From Deltaproteobacteria bacterium SG8_13 (GTDB lineage: Bacteria > Desulfobacterota > Desulfobacteria > Desulfobacterales > SG8-13): a DNA stretch of 37,188 nt. A program made the translations under genes and the position numbers. Under the pieces are notes generated by a model that was not told the origin of the DNA, did no database searches, and saw only the letters and a list, made by a program, of their open reading frames with translations. How positions within the stretch are numbered: position 1 is the first letter of the stretch; each line of letters starts with the position of its first letter. The stretch spans positions 1 through 37,188 of the forward strand of contig LJNK01000030.1 of NCBI GenBank assembly GCA_001303025.1, in the 5' to 3' direction. Shown here piece by piece: positions 15,719 to 23,704 of this stretch.

Positions 15719-16201
15719 CTAGCTCTCCGGAAAACGGTAGTGTCCGCTTTTTCCGCCTGTTTTTTCCACCAGGCGGATTTCCGTGATTGCCATTTCCCGA
15801 TCCGTTGATTTGCACATGTCGTATACCGTCAGCGACGCCACGGCGGCAGCCGTCAATGCCTCCATCTCGACCCCGGTTTGACCCACAAGCCGGGCGGTGG
15901 CTTCGATTCCGATCACACTTCCGCCAGCATCCGGGTAGAAGTCGACACTCACATGGGAGAGGTTCAAGGGGTGGCACATGGGAATGAGGTCGGCGGTTTT
16001 TTTTGCTGCCATGATGCCGGCAATCCGGGCGGTTTCCAGAACGTTACCTTTTTTAATTTTCCGGTCAAGGATCTGTTGCAGCGTCGCGGCCTGCATCCGG
16101 ATGCTCGCTCGAGCTTTCGCCATTCGCTGGCTGGCCGGCTTGTCGGTGATGTCGACCATCCGTACACGGCCTTTGGGATCGATATGCGTAAATTCAGACA
16201 T
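15719..16201 (-). CDS. moaC: Cyclic pyranopterin monophosphate synthase MoaC
   Basis: A 160-aa MoaC, normal length, acting in molybdenum-cofactor synthesis: it converts the MoaA product (3',8-cyclo-dihydro-GTP) to cPMP. The signatures are clear: IPMCHPLNLSHV near residue 73, then TGVEMEALTAAAVASL and TVYDMCKS. The Lys in the last motif is catalytic. Its ATG lies inside the last codons of mobA (8-nt overlap), and its AAAGGAGA ribosome site lies within mobA, so the genes are translationally coupled. Its partner MoaA is not in the window; the radical SAM gene at 17617 is not MoaA-like. Confidence 0.96.
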   Translation of the reverse strand: MSEFTHIDPKGRVRMVDITDKPASQRMAKARASIRMQAATLQQILDRKIKKGNVLETARIAGIMAAKKTADLIPMCHPLNLSHVSVDFYPDAGGSVIGIEATARLVGQTGVEMEALTAAAVASLTVYDMCKSTDREMAITEIRLVEKTGGKSGHYRFPES

Positions 16202-16835
16202 TGCTGTCTCCTTTGACGTTTTCCAATGGTTTTCGGGCTGATTCCAGCCACGTTTCCGCCCGGGCCAGATCCTCGGGCGTATTGATATTGAAAAATGATA
16301 TCAGATCCGGATCGGCAGACCGCAACGGCTTTTCTTCGATCTTCATCACCCGCACGGAGTGAAAGAAGGATTGGATTTTGAATTGCTGCCGTTCAAGCAG
16401 TTTTTCGATAACTCTCAGGCATCGCTTCGAATAGATAGCACAAAGTGGCTCTAACCCGGCGGTGGTTTCAGGAATGACAACGTCGGCAGAGGGCTCCAGC
16501 GCATCCAGCAAAGTGGTCACCACGCCGGTTTGGAGAAACGGAGCGTCGCAGGCTGCAAAGAAGGCATGCGGGTGGGCGGCGTGAAAAAGCCCGGCATGAA
16601 TACCGGTCAGGGAACTCCGGCAGGAGAAAATATCGGTCACAACGCGCAGATCCCATGATAGATATTTGACCGGCGCATTGGTAACCAGAACAATGTCATC
16701 AAACAGGGGTCGGAAGACCGCCAATAAATGGTCGATCATCGGCATGCCCCCCACGCTTACGAGCGCTTTGTCCCTGCCGGAAAAACGCGTGTTGAGGCCT
16801 CCTGAAAGAATCACTCCGGAACAAGATTTTTTCAT
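16194..16835 (-). CDS. mobA: Molybdenum cofactor guanylyltransferase MobA
   Basis: A 213-aa nucleotidyltransferase that adds GMP to molybdopterin, giving the bis-MGD cofactor used by formate dehydrogenases and similar enzymes. The signature GVILSGGLNTRFSGRDKAL at residues 7-25 matches the MobA LAGGxSxRMGxDK motif, with N and F replacing usual residues. FFAACDAPFL provides the metal-binding Asp, and FFNINTPEDL near the C-terminus is typical. The frame is open to 17405, but the family starts at the ATG of 16835; its ribosome site is weak. It overlaps moaC by 8 nt and is divergent from moaB. Confidence 0.92.
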   Translation of the reverse strand: MKKSCSGVILSGGLNTRFSGRDKALVSVGGMPMIDHLLAVFRPLFDDIVLVTNAPVKYLSWDLRVVTDIFSCRSSLTGIHAGLFHAAHPHAFFAACDAPFLQTGVVTTLLDALEPSADVVIPETTAGLEPLCAIYSKRCLRVIEKLLERQQFKIQSFFHSVRVMKIEEKPLRSADPDLISFFNINTPEDLARAETWLESARKPLENVKGDSNV

Positions 16836-17063
16836 GATCGGATCAGTCAAGGCCCCCCATCTGATTGATTCGAGCGTCGTCGCCGCGATAAGCATAAATA
16901 AAACGCCGCCTGAAATCAAGGCTGTTTCCGGCTCGGATCCCGTGGAGCGGCACATAATCCTTGAATTCGTCTTACAGCCTGGTATAGAAGAGACTGTCCG
17001 CTTAGGTCCCGAACATTGGGGCGCATGCTGATTACTGCCTGCAGAACGATAACCACGGTATAC

Positions 17064-17570
17064 ATGGGAAGCCACGAACACAAAATCGCTGCACCAAAAT
17101 CCGTGACGGTCGGCATCATCACGGTATCGACTACCCGATCGCTGGAAACGGATGAGAGCGGCCACTGGATCCGCGCGCAGGCCACGGCGGAAGGACATAC
17201 GGTCGTTTTGCACCGTCTGGTTACGGATAAGGAGACGGCCATCCGCAAGACCGTTCAGACAGCGCTGCGGGAGACGGCTCCTCAAGCGTTGATACTGAAC
17301 GGCGGAACGGGAATCAGCCCGACGGATGTGACGATCGAAACCCTGCGGCCCATGTTTATCAAGGAGATGACCGCATTCGGGCCGCTTTTCGCACTGTTGA
17401 GCCACCGGCAGATCGGTTCGGCTGCCGTGCTTTCACGGGCAACGGCCGGCGTTATCGAACGGACGGTTGTCATCTGCCTGCCGGGAAGCCTGAATGCCTG
17501 CCGGATGGCCTGGCAGGAGATGATATCTTCCGAGCTCAGCCACATGGTGCACCACGTTCGAGAAGGCTGA
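17064..17570 (+). CDS. moaB: Molybdopterin adenylyltransferase-type protein MoaB/MogA
   Basis: A 168-aa protein of the MoaB/MogA fold, which adenylates molybdopterin before metal insertion. Visible signatures are GIITVSTTRSLETDESGHWI at the start, ILNGGTGISPTDVTIETL (the GGTG nucleotide-binding loop) and VVICLPGSLNACRMAWQEMI (the LPGS loop). Length and sequence fit MoaB better than MogA. The frame is open from a TTG at 17016, with ATGs at 17025 and 17064. The last gives the family's usual N-terminus, but none has a good ribosome site. It is divergent from mobA-moaC, completing a small Moco cluster. Confidence 0.9.
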   Translation: MGSHEHKIAAPKSVTVGIITVSTTRSLETDESGHWIRAQATAEGHTVVLHRLVTDKETAIRKTVQTALRETAPQALILNGGTGISPTDVTIETLRPMFIKEMTAFGPLFALLSHRQIGSAAVLSRATAGVIERTVVICLPGSLNACRMAWQEMISSELSHMVHHVREG

Positions 17571-17616
17571 AGAGATCGCAGCTGCCGAACCGCCGATGGG
17601 TTGAACCAACCACTAG

Positions 17617-18927
17617 ATGAGAACCCGTAAACCCCCTGAAACAAGCGTTCTGTACCTGAAGGCCTTGGTGGCGCGCAGCAACGGCGAAGTTGTTGAACTG
17701 GATGACTACGCGGCGACCGGGATGTCGGGCGACCGGGTGGAAGTGCTGACATTCGACGGCACCTGCAACATGCCGTTCGGCAGCGAGTTGATGATGCTGC
17801 CCGACAGGATTCCGATTCTCTTCCATATCGGCAGAAAACGATTTGAGGCACTTGCCGAAAATCCGCAGATACCCGGCCAGCCGGTATACCCGGTGGCAGC
17901 CTTCAATTCGCCGGGGTATGTGGTTACCGGCATCAGCGCTTATTCCGAGCGGTCCCGGGCCGGTTGGCTGCCGCTGTTTTCGTACGGTGCCGTCGGCTGG
18001 CACCGTGGGCGTTTCCGGTCGGCCGTATTCCAGGTGGATCGCGAAAGAAGGCAAGACCTGCGGCTGATGAAAAGAACCAAGGTCACGGCCGGTATTCACG
18101 AAAAACGCAAGCGGATGCCCGGAAACCGGTTGCGGCTGCACCTGGAAAGGTGTGCGCTTACCTACTCCTGCCCAGCCGGGAAAAATTTTTTCCTCGGTAG
18201 ATACGAGGCCCCGCTGCCGACCTCGCGCCATTGCAATGCCCGTTGTCTGGGCTGCATATCGCAGCAACCATCCGGCCTTGTTCCCTGCACCCAGGAGAGG
18301 ATCGGCTTTACCCCGACACCGGAGGAAATATCGGAAGTGGCGTTGACGCACATTCAGGGGGTAACCCGGGGTGTTGTCAGCTTCGGTCAGGGCTGCGAGG
18401 GGGAACCGCTGACCGCCTTTGGTGTCATCGAGCCGGCCATCCGCCGGGTGAGGGCGGCCACTGCCAAGGGAACGATCCACCTCAACACCAATGGCAGCCA
18501 TCCGGAGTTGCTCGACAAATTGTTCGATGCCGGGTTGGACAGCATGCGGGTGAGCCTGAACAGTGTGCAGGAAAAGTATTATAAGGCCTATTTCCGTCCC
18601 CGGGGATATCGGTTCGCCGACGTGCTGCAGGGTATCGATCTCGCCCTCAGCAGGGGGAAATTCGTATCCCTGAACTATTTGCATTGTCCGGGTTTCACGG
18701 ACACCTCCGGGGAGGTGAAAGCGCTGTTCCGTTTTCTCCGGGAGCATCCGATCCATATGATCCAGTGGCGCAACCTGAACCTGGATCCGCTGCGCTACTG
18801 GCGTACGATGGCGAAGCAGTTCCCGCTGGGCGCGCCCATCGGTATGCGCCGCTTGTACTCCGACATCCGAGCAGCGTTTCCCCGGCTGCGACATGGATAT
18901 TTCAACCCTCCCAAGGAGACCTTCTGA
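17617..18927 (+). CDS. Radical SAM protein with a long unassigned N-terminal domain
   Basis: A 436-aa radical SAM enzyme. The cluster motif is C206-x3-C210-x2-C213 (HCNARCLGC), well inside the protein, after about 200 residues of beta-rich sequence with no family I recognise (GEVVELDDYAATG, SPGYVVTGISAYSER). The barrel that follows has GVVSFGQGCEGEPL (the SAM-binding GGE-like turn), HLNTNGSHPELL and GLDSMRVSLNS. There is no second Cys cluster at the C-terminus, so it is neither MoaA nor a SPASM protein. It lies 46 nt after moaB and 27 nt before prmA, and is probably transcribed with them. A protein or RNA modification role is possible; the substrate is unknown. Confidence 0.85.
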   Translation: MRTRKPPETSVLYLKALVARSNGEVVELDDYAATGMSGDRVEVLTFDGTCNMPFGSELMMLPDRIPILFHIGRKRFEALAENPQIPGQPVYPVAAFNSPGYVVTGISAYSERSRAGWLPLFSYGAVGWHRGRFRSAVFQVDRERRQDLRLMKRTKVTAGIHEKRKRMPGNRLRLHLERCALTYSCPAGKNFFLGRYEAPLPTSRHCNARCLGCISQQPSGLVPCTQERIGFTPTPEEISEVALTHIQGVTRGVVSFGQGCEGEPLTAFGVIEPAIRRVRAATAKGTIHLNTNGSHPELLDKLFDAGLDSMRVSLNSVQEKYYKAYFRPRGYRFADVLQGIDLALSRGKFVSLNYLHCPGFTDTSGEVKALFRFLREHPIHMIQWRNLNLDPLRYWRTMAKQFPLGAPIGMRRLYSDIRAAFPRLRHGYFNPPKETF

Positions 18928-18954
18928 CAAGCAGGGATTTCAGGCAGGCACGCT

Positions 18955-19857
18955 ATGACCAGGAAGTGGATCGAGGCCAGGGTCAGTTACATCGCCGGCA
19001 GTGGGGTGCTTGGCGCTGATCTGGTGGCAAATCTTTTTTACGACATGGGCCTGCACGGAGTACTCCTGGATGAACCCCGTCGGCCGTTCGACCAGGACGG
19101 GGCATCTGAAGACCATCCTGCGGTGATCGGTTACATTCCCGTTTCCGCAGGCAGCCGGGAGCGCTGTGAGCAGCTGCGTCGGCGGTTGCGGCAGCTGGAA
19201 TTTCCGACCCGGATGACAATGCGGGTGATTGACGACCAGGACTGGGCGCAATATTGGAAATCCCACTTCAAACCCCTGAAGGTGTGCCCGGGGTTGATCG
19301 TCAAACCTAGCTGGGAAAACATACCTCCCGCAGAAGGAGAGATCGTCATCGAGATCGACCCCGGGATGGCTTTCGGAACCGGTCATCATCCAACGACTGT
19401 GCTCTGTTTGCATTTACTGCGCAGGTATCTGCAAACCGGAGACACATTGCTGGATGTGGGAACCGGCACCGGCATTCTGGCCATTTCCGCCGTCAAATCC
19501 GGCTGCGGCAAGGTTACGGCTGTCGATTCGGATGAGACCGCCATCGGGGTGGCAAGAGAAAACCGCCGGCGCAATCGGATTGGATCCGACCAACTGTTTT
19601 TGCTGTGTGGAAACCTGACCGATCCGGTCAAAGGTCGATATAATGCGGTGGTCGCAAACATTCTGCCCCACGTCATTGTAGAACTCGTCGGTCAGCTGGA
19701 TCGGGTTATCGAACCGGGAGGCGTGTTTATCGCTTCCGGAATTCCCGATGAAAAAGCCGATGCGGTCATCCGGGCAGCCGAAAGCCAATCGATTGAAACG
19801 ATCGCGGAGCGTTCTCTGGACGGTTGGACGGCCTTCGCCGGTCGTTGCCCGGAGTGA
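18955..19857 (+). CDS. prmA: Ribosomal protein L11 methyltransferase
   Basis: A 300-aa PrmA of normal length that trimethylates ribosomal protein L11. The N-terminal substrate-recognition domain spans about residues 1-95. Then come IDPGMAFGTGHHPTT (around 125), the SAM-binding LLDVGTGTGILAISAVKSG (around 163), AVDSDETAIGVAREN and VVANILPHVIVEL, the NxL/I-P-type catalytic loop. The AGGCAGG before the ATG is a usable site. The gene is 27 nt after the radical SAM gene. It serves as the reference copy that shows the dsr-linked methyltransferase (10906-11760) to be a divergent paralogue. Confidence 0.95.
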   Translation: MTRKWIEARVSYIAGSGVLGADLVANLFYDMGLHGVLLDEPRRPFDQDGASEDHPAVIGYIPVSAGSRERCEQLRRRLRQLEFPTRMTMRVIDDQDWAQYWKSHFKPLKVCPGLIVKPSWENIPPAEGEIVIEIDPGMAFGTGHHPTTVLCLHLLRRYLQTGDTLLDVGTGTGILAISAVKSGCGKVTAVDSDETAIGVARENRRRNRIGSDQLFLLCGNLTDPVKGRYNAVVANILPHVIVELVGQLDRVIEPGGVFIASGIPDEKADAVIRAAESQSIETIAERSLDGWTAFAGRCPE

Positions 19858-19931
19858 ATTTCGGATGCAAAAGCGGCTGTCAAAATCGGTCTTGTCCTCG
19901 GGCAATGGAGTCATCGGCGGTATTTTTTTGA

Positions 19932-19960
19932 TTGATTTACGTGGGCAGTCGTCATATACC
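19932..19960 (+). promoter_or_regulatory. Candidate promoter for the methionine aminopeptidase gene
   Basis: TTGATT (19932-19937), 17-nt spacer, TATACC (19955-19960). It is in the 190-nt gap after prmA and gives a leader of about 85 nt. Confidence 0.4.
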
Positions 19961-20049
19961 CTCAGGCCGTGCACCCGCAGAAAGTTGGGCCGGATGACGA
20001 ATGCCGCCGCCGGCAGTCCGGAAACCCGTGTTCGCTAGAAGGAGGACCA

Positions 20050-20922
20050 ATGAAGGTCGGCCGCAATGATCCCTGCCCTTGCGGGAGCGGGGTGAAATAT
20101 AAAAAGTGCTGTTTACACCGGAACAAATCAGCAGATATGAATACGACGTCCGTTTACGCAAAAAGGTATAACATCCGTTTGAAAACCGCCAGGGATGTGG
20201 AGGCCATTCGAGAGGCCGGTACCCTGGTCCTGAAAACCCTGGATCAGGTTGAAGCCGCTATCCGACCCGGGATGAAAACCGATGAGATCAACACGTTGGT
20301 TGACGAGTTTAGTCGCCGGCACGGCGGTATTCCGGCACCGCTGAATTATCGCAATTTTCCAAAGAGCGTCTGCGTGTCGGTTAACGAAGTGATCTGCCAC
20401 GGGATTCCCGGGCAGCGGGTATTGATGGACGGAGATATTGTTAATGTAGATGTGACGACCGTTCTGAACGGATATTTTGCAGATGCCAGCAAGACGTACT
20501 TTATCGGCCAGCCGGGCCCGGATGCCCGAAAAATCGTATCGGTGGCCAGAACCTGCCTGGATTTGGGCCGAAGGCAGGTGAAACCCGGCAGCACGATCGG
20601 AGATATCGGATGGGCCATCCAGCAATATGCCGAATCGCACGGGTGTTCGGTTGTCAGGGAGTTCGTCGGACATGGGGTTGGATTTGAGTTTCACGAGCCT
20701 CCCCAGGTGCCTCATTTTGGTCGCAAGAACACGGGGTTGAAGCTGGTACCGGGAATGGTTTTTACCATCGAGCCGATGATCAACCTGGGTGGTGCGGACC
20801 TGAAGATTCTCGATGATGACTGGACGGCTGTCACCCGTGACGGTTCGCTTTCCGCCCAGTTCGAACAAACCATCCTGGTTACCGACAACGGTTTTGAAAG
20901 TTTGACGCCCTATGAGCTATGA
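20050..20922 (+). CDS. map: Type I methionine aminopeptidase with N-terminal SEC-C zinc motif
   Basis: A 290-aa enzyme that removes the initiator methionine from nascent proteins. Residues 4-22 are a SEC-C motif ([18 protein letters not shown]), which binds zinc and may tether the enzyme at the ribosome. The pita-bread peptidase domain follows from about residue 42 with the five metal ligands in context: Asp in GDIVNVDVT, Asp in YFADASKTY, His in [10 protein letters not shown], Glu in FTIEPMI and Glu in [16 protein letters not shown] precedes the ATG, which makes this start certain over an upstream in-frame ATG at 19969. The next gene follows after 40 nt. Confidence 0.95.
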   Translation: MKVGRNDPCPCGSGVKYKKCCLHRNKSADMNTTSVYAKRYNIRLKTARDVEAIREAGTLVLKTLDQVEAAIRPGMKTDEINTLVDEFSRRHGGIPAPLNYRNFPKSVCVSVNEVICHGIPGQRVLMDGDIVNVDVTTVLNGYFADASKTYFIGQPGPDARKIVSVARTCLDLGRRQVKPGSTIGDIGWAIQQYAESHGCSVVREFVGHGVGFEFHEPPQVPHFGRKNTGLKLVPGMVFTIEPMINLGGADLKILDDDWTAVTRDGSLSAQFEQTILVTDNGFESLTPYEL

Positions 20923-20962
20923 CCGGAATCCCGAACCCATCAAAATGGAAAAAGGAGGATAG

Positions 20963-21763
20963 ATGTCATCTGCGCATCACCGTGGAATTGAAGAACTAGA
21001 AAACTTTGCCATGGATGTCATTCATCAGGTCGGCGAGAAAGCGCTCGCATTTTATGGAAAGGGTGAACCTCGGATTAAATTTGACGAGGAACTGGTAACC
21101 GAAGCCGAACTGCAGCTGTCAGGATTTTTCGAGCGCCAGCTCCAGGATCGATTTCCAGACCACCACCTGTTTAAAGACACCTTTGAAAGCACCCAATACA
21201 CCCACGAAGGGGATCGATATCTGTGGGTGTTTGATCCTCTCGACGGCGTTGCCAATTTTCAGGCCGGCATACCGATCTGGGCGGTTACGCTATCGCTGAT
21301 CGAGAATTTCTGGCCCGTGCTGGGGGTGGTGTTTATGCCGGCAACCGGTGACCTTTTTCATGCCCAGGCAGGCAAACAAGCCTACTGGGGCAATCAGTCG
21401 ATTCAGATCTCGAATATCGATACGATCAACGACGAAAGCCTGCTTCTCACCTACTCGCGATTCCACCAGCATTATCGACCGGTTTTCCCAGGCAAAATCA
21501 GAGCCCTGGGATGCACTTCCGCCCACATCTGTTACGTCGCAATGGGCAGGGCCGATGCCGCCATTGTTTCTCACGAATCATTTCAGGACCTGGCAGCAGC
21601 GCGGGTGATTCTAGAATCGGCCGGCGGGAAACTGGGACGCATGGACGGAAGTGAGTTTTTCCTGGAGGACTATTTCAACGGGGAGCGAATCGAAGGGCAT
21701 CTGCTGGCGGCTGTCCCGGAAAATTTGCCCCTGGTTCGCGAATGCCTGAACCCGAATTCGTGA
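20963..21763 (+). CDS. Inositol monophosphatase family protein
   Basis: A 266-aa sugar-phosphatase-fold protein. The metal motif WVFDPLDGVANF (D91, D94) matches the DPLDGTxNF signature, and SFQDLAAARVILESAGGKL matches the second WD-AAG-type motif, with Gln in place of Trp. The upstream GEE glutamates are not clearly present (FKDTFEST stands there), so catalysis or metal number may differ from classical IMPase. Substrates in the family include inositol phosphate, 3'-phosphoadenosine 5'-phosphate and fructose bisphosphate. A 3'-phosphoadenylate nucleotidase role would suit sulfur metabolism but is speculation. AAAAAGGAGG lies just before the ATG. It is 40 nt after map. Confidence 0.85.
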   Translation: MSSAHHRGIEELENFAMDVIHQVGEKALAFYGKGEPRIKFDEELVTEAELQLSGFFERQLQDRFPDHHLFKDTFESTQYTHEGDRYLWVFDPLDGVANFQAGIPIWAVTLSLIENFWPVLGVVFMPATGDLFHAQAGKQAYWGNQSIQISNIDTINDESLLLTYSRFHQHYRPVFPGKIRALGCTSAHICYVAMGRADAAIVSHESFQDLAAARVILESAGGKLGRMDGSEFFLEDYFNGERIEGHLLAAVPENLPLVRECLNPNS

Positions 21764-22080
21764 ACCAACGCAATGCAGGCGGAAATCCAACGGAAGGTTG
21801 ACCACTTTGCTTCCGCGCTTTCCACAAACCAAACTTCGGCTGGATCGGACGTGTTGGCTTCGATTGCTGGCGACAGCAGGGCTTGCATATTTCGGAATAA
21901 TGATTATCAGTTAGCCAATTCGGATCCGCCAGCGCATATCAATGACGGGGCCAATAGTGCGTGTCCGTGAGTTTTCGGCCGGTATCATTGGCCAGATCGC
22001 CGGGAAATAATGATGATCGATCGTATGTTGGATCTTCTGTGGAATCGGCGCTTGAATTTTCTACCGCTACCGTTCGGATG
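21764..22080. other. Intergenic region with two Fur-box-like sites
   Basis: About 320 bp where I see no convincing gene; a 65-codon open frame has no ribosome site or family look. GAATAATGATTATC (21895-21908) and GAAATAATGATGATC (22004-22018) share the ATAATGAT core and resemble half of an Fur/PerR box. Confidence 0.4.
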
Positions 22081-22110
22081 TTGCTGAATTTCGATTTCGA
22101 ATAGTATAAT
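22081..22110 (+). promoter_or_regulatory. Promoter with perfect -10 box
   Basis: TTGCTG (22081-22086), 18-nt spacer and a perfect TATAAT (22105-22110). The downstream ATG at 22134 would have a leader of under 20 nt. Confidence 0.6.
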
Positions 22111-22133
22111 ATCATTTTTTCCTGGAGGTGAGG

Positions 22134-22379
22134 ATGTACAAGGATAAAAAGGCGATCAAACGGGATATTCTGGATAAATTTCGCACGCTCGGAAGCGAGC
22201 AGGACCTACTGCCACCCCAATGGCTGGAAAATGATTATTTCGAAAGCCTGGACAGTCAGGAGAAAAAACTGTTTAAAAAGGCTGTTCAAGAGCTGGTGTC
22301 CAGCGGCCTGGTGGAACAGGTGCAAGGTCCGATCGCGAATTTGCGCCTCACCCAGAAAGGCGCCGATCTGATCCACTAA
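22134..22379 (+). CDS. Small winged-helix-like protein of unknown function
   Basis: An 81-aa soluble protein. The N-terminal half is a charged helix region (KDKKAIKRDILDKFRTLG). The second half (LFKKAVQELVSSGLVEQVQ, then LRLTQKGADLIH) has the helix-turn-wing pattern of winged-helix proteins, with LTQKGADLI typical of their C-terminal strand and helix. A GGAGGTGAGG site is just before ATG 22134; the GTG at 22128 overlaps that site and is less likely. It has its own strong promoter and a very short leader. It may be a small regulator or an adaptor. No family name can be given. Confidence 0.7.
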   Translation: MYKDKKAIKRDILDKFRTLGSEQDLLPPQWLENDYFESLDSQEKKLFKKAVQELVSSGLVEQVQGPIANLRLTQKGADLIH

Positions 22380-22389
22380 GTCAAGTAGT

Positions 22390-22434
22390 ACTTTCCGATC
22401 TGCACGGACCTAGCCCATACATCGGTGCAGGTCT
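22390..22434 (+). terminator. Possible weak hairpin after the small winged-helix gene
   Basis: GATCTGCAC and GTGCAGGTC form a 9-bp stem (one G-U) around a 19-nt loop, without a T-run. Termination is uncertain. Confidence 0.3.
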
Positions 22435-22562
22435 TGCCACAATCGCTCTTCTATTCATGCCGCTCAGTGCGGTCCAGCACCTTTCTCGCCTGCGGCGTTT
22501 CCGCCGCCGCTGCATTTTGTAGACCCCCACGTTAATATCTGGATGCCGATCCGGTGAAGGCC

Positions 22563-23525
22563 TCAGCCGGCCGATTGGGCGGCAGGGGCGCGTCGCTGTA
22601 TCTCCTGGCTGAGAAAAATACCGATAAAAATCAGTGCTGCTGCCGGGTACTGGGAAAGCGTAAAGCGTTCATTCAGAATCAATCGGCCCAGAAGAATGGT
22701 AAAGATGGGGATCAGGTTCACGAAAGCCGAAGCCTGGCTGGCGGGAATCCGGCTCATACCGAAATTGTACAATCCGTAGGCACCCATGGTCACAAAAGCA
22801 CCCAGATAGAAGATGGCCATGATTCCATTACCGTCGAACCGTGTCGGCCATTCGGTGCCGGGCAGAAACAATATCGGCAGGAAAAAGGCGGAGCCGACCA
22901 GCGCCTGAAGAGCTGTCAGCAGCAAGGGCGAATAGCGGGCGGTCAGCCGTTTGAGGGTGATGATATAACCGGTTGCGCAAACCATGGCCAGAAATTCCAG
23001 CAGATTTCCCAGTGGGGGATTGGGGGCTCCAGCGGTGGCCGACTCGCTGGCACTGAGCCAGACCGCTCCCAGTATCGCAAGCAGAAATCCCGCCCAGGTT
23101 CTGGCAGAGATGGCTTCTTTCAAGAAAATGCGGGCACCGATGGCCACCATCAGCGGCAGCAAAGCACAGATCATGCCTGCCTGGGCGGCGGAAGTATGGG
23201 TGAGCGCGCGGGCTTCGAACAGGAAATAGAGACACGGTTCACACAGTGTCATGAATAGAATCGGTTTCCAATCTCCACGGCGATAGTCGAGTTTGCCGAA
23301 CCTGGAAAAAAACCCGAGAAAACAGCAGCTTGCCACCGCCATGCGGCCGAATATGACGACCATAGGGTCAAAACTGCGGAAAGCGAGCTTTAGTGCGACA
23401 AAGGAACTCGACCACAGAATCATTGCCAGCGTCAGGCCGGTATAGGGCAACCAGATTCCTTCGGTTCGATTCAATAGGACCTCGCAGCATGTCGTTGCTA
23501 TCCAACGGTGACCGAAGATGGTCAT
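22563..23525 (-). CDS. EamA-family (DMT superfamily) transporter
   Basis: A 320-aa inner-membrane protein with about ten hydrophobic segments in two EamA repeats: LTLAMILWSSSFVALKLAF opens the first and LLEFLAMVCATGYIITLKR the second, each with a typical ILGAVWLS or LIFIGIFLS ending. Family members export amino acids and other metabolites; the substrate cannot be read here. The ATG at 23525 has no ribosome site. An internal TTG at 23474 with GAGGT 5 nt upstream would give the shorter N-terminus usual in the family, so the start is uncertain. It stands alone, divergent from the hydrolase gene. Confidence 0.88.
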   Translation of the reverse strand: MTIFGHRWIATTCCEVLLNRTEGIWLPYTGLTLAMILWSSSFVALKLAFRSFDPMVVIFGRMAVASCCFLGFFSRFGKLDYRRGDWKPILFMTLCEPCLYFLFEARALTHTSAAQAGMICALLPLMVAIGARIFLKEAISARTWAGFLLAILGAVWLSASESATAGAPNPPLGNLLEFLAMVCATGYIITLKRLTARYSPLLLTALQALVGSAFFLPILFLPGTEWPTRFDGNGIMAIFYLGAFVTMGAYGLYNFGMSRIPASQASAFVNLIPIFTILLGRLILNERFTLSQYPAAALIFIGIFLSQEIQRRAPAAQSAG

Positions 23526-23704
23526 GACGGAGCAGCGGAGGCAAGTCGCTGTCCAACAGGGCGAAAGCCTTGCATAGCATTCACGCCGTCAAATGAAAAC
23601 CGGAAAGCGGATTTCAAAGCAGCAAAACTTTACTTTTTCCGGCAGTCGGTGCTAAGAGTGAACCGCGAAACGTGTTGCAAGGGATAAGCGGAAACGCTGT
23701 GTTT

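Noticed and set aside
17536..18930. 464-codon frame antisense to the radical SAM gene
   Set aside because: The sense frame has a clear CxxxCxxC motif and operon context; the antisense frame has none.
21773..21970. 65-codon frame in the intergenic gap
   Set aside because: No ribosome site, no family look, and it runs through the Fur-like site.
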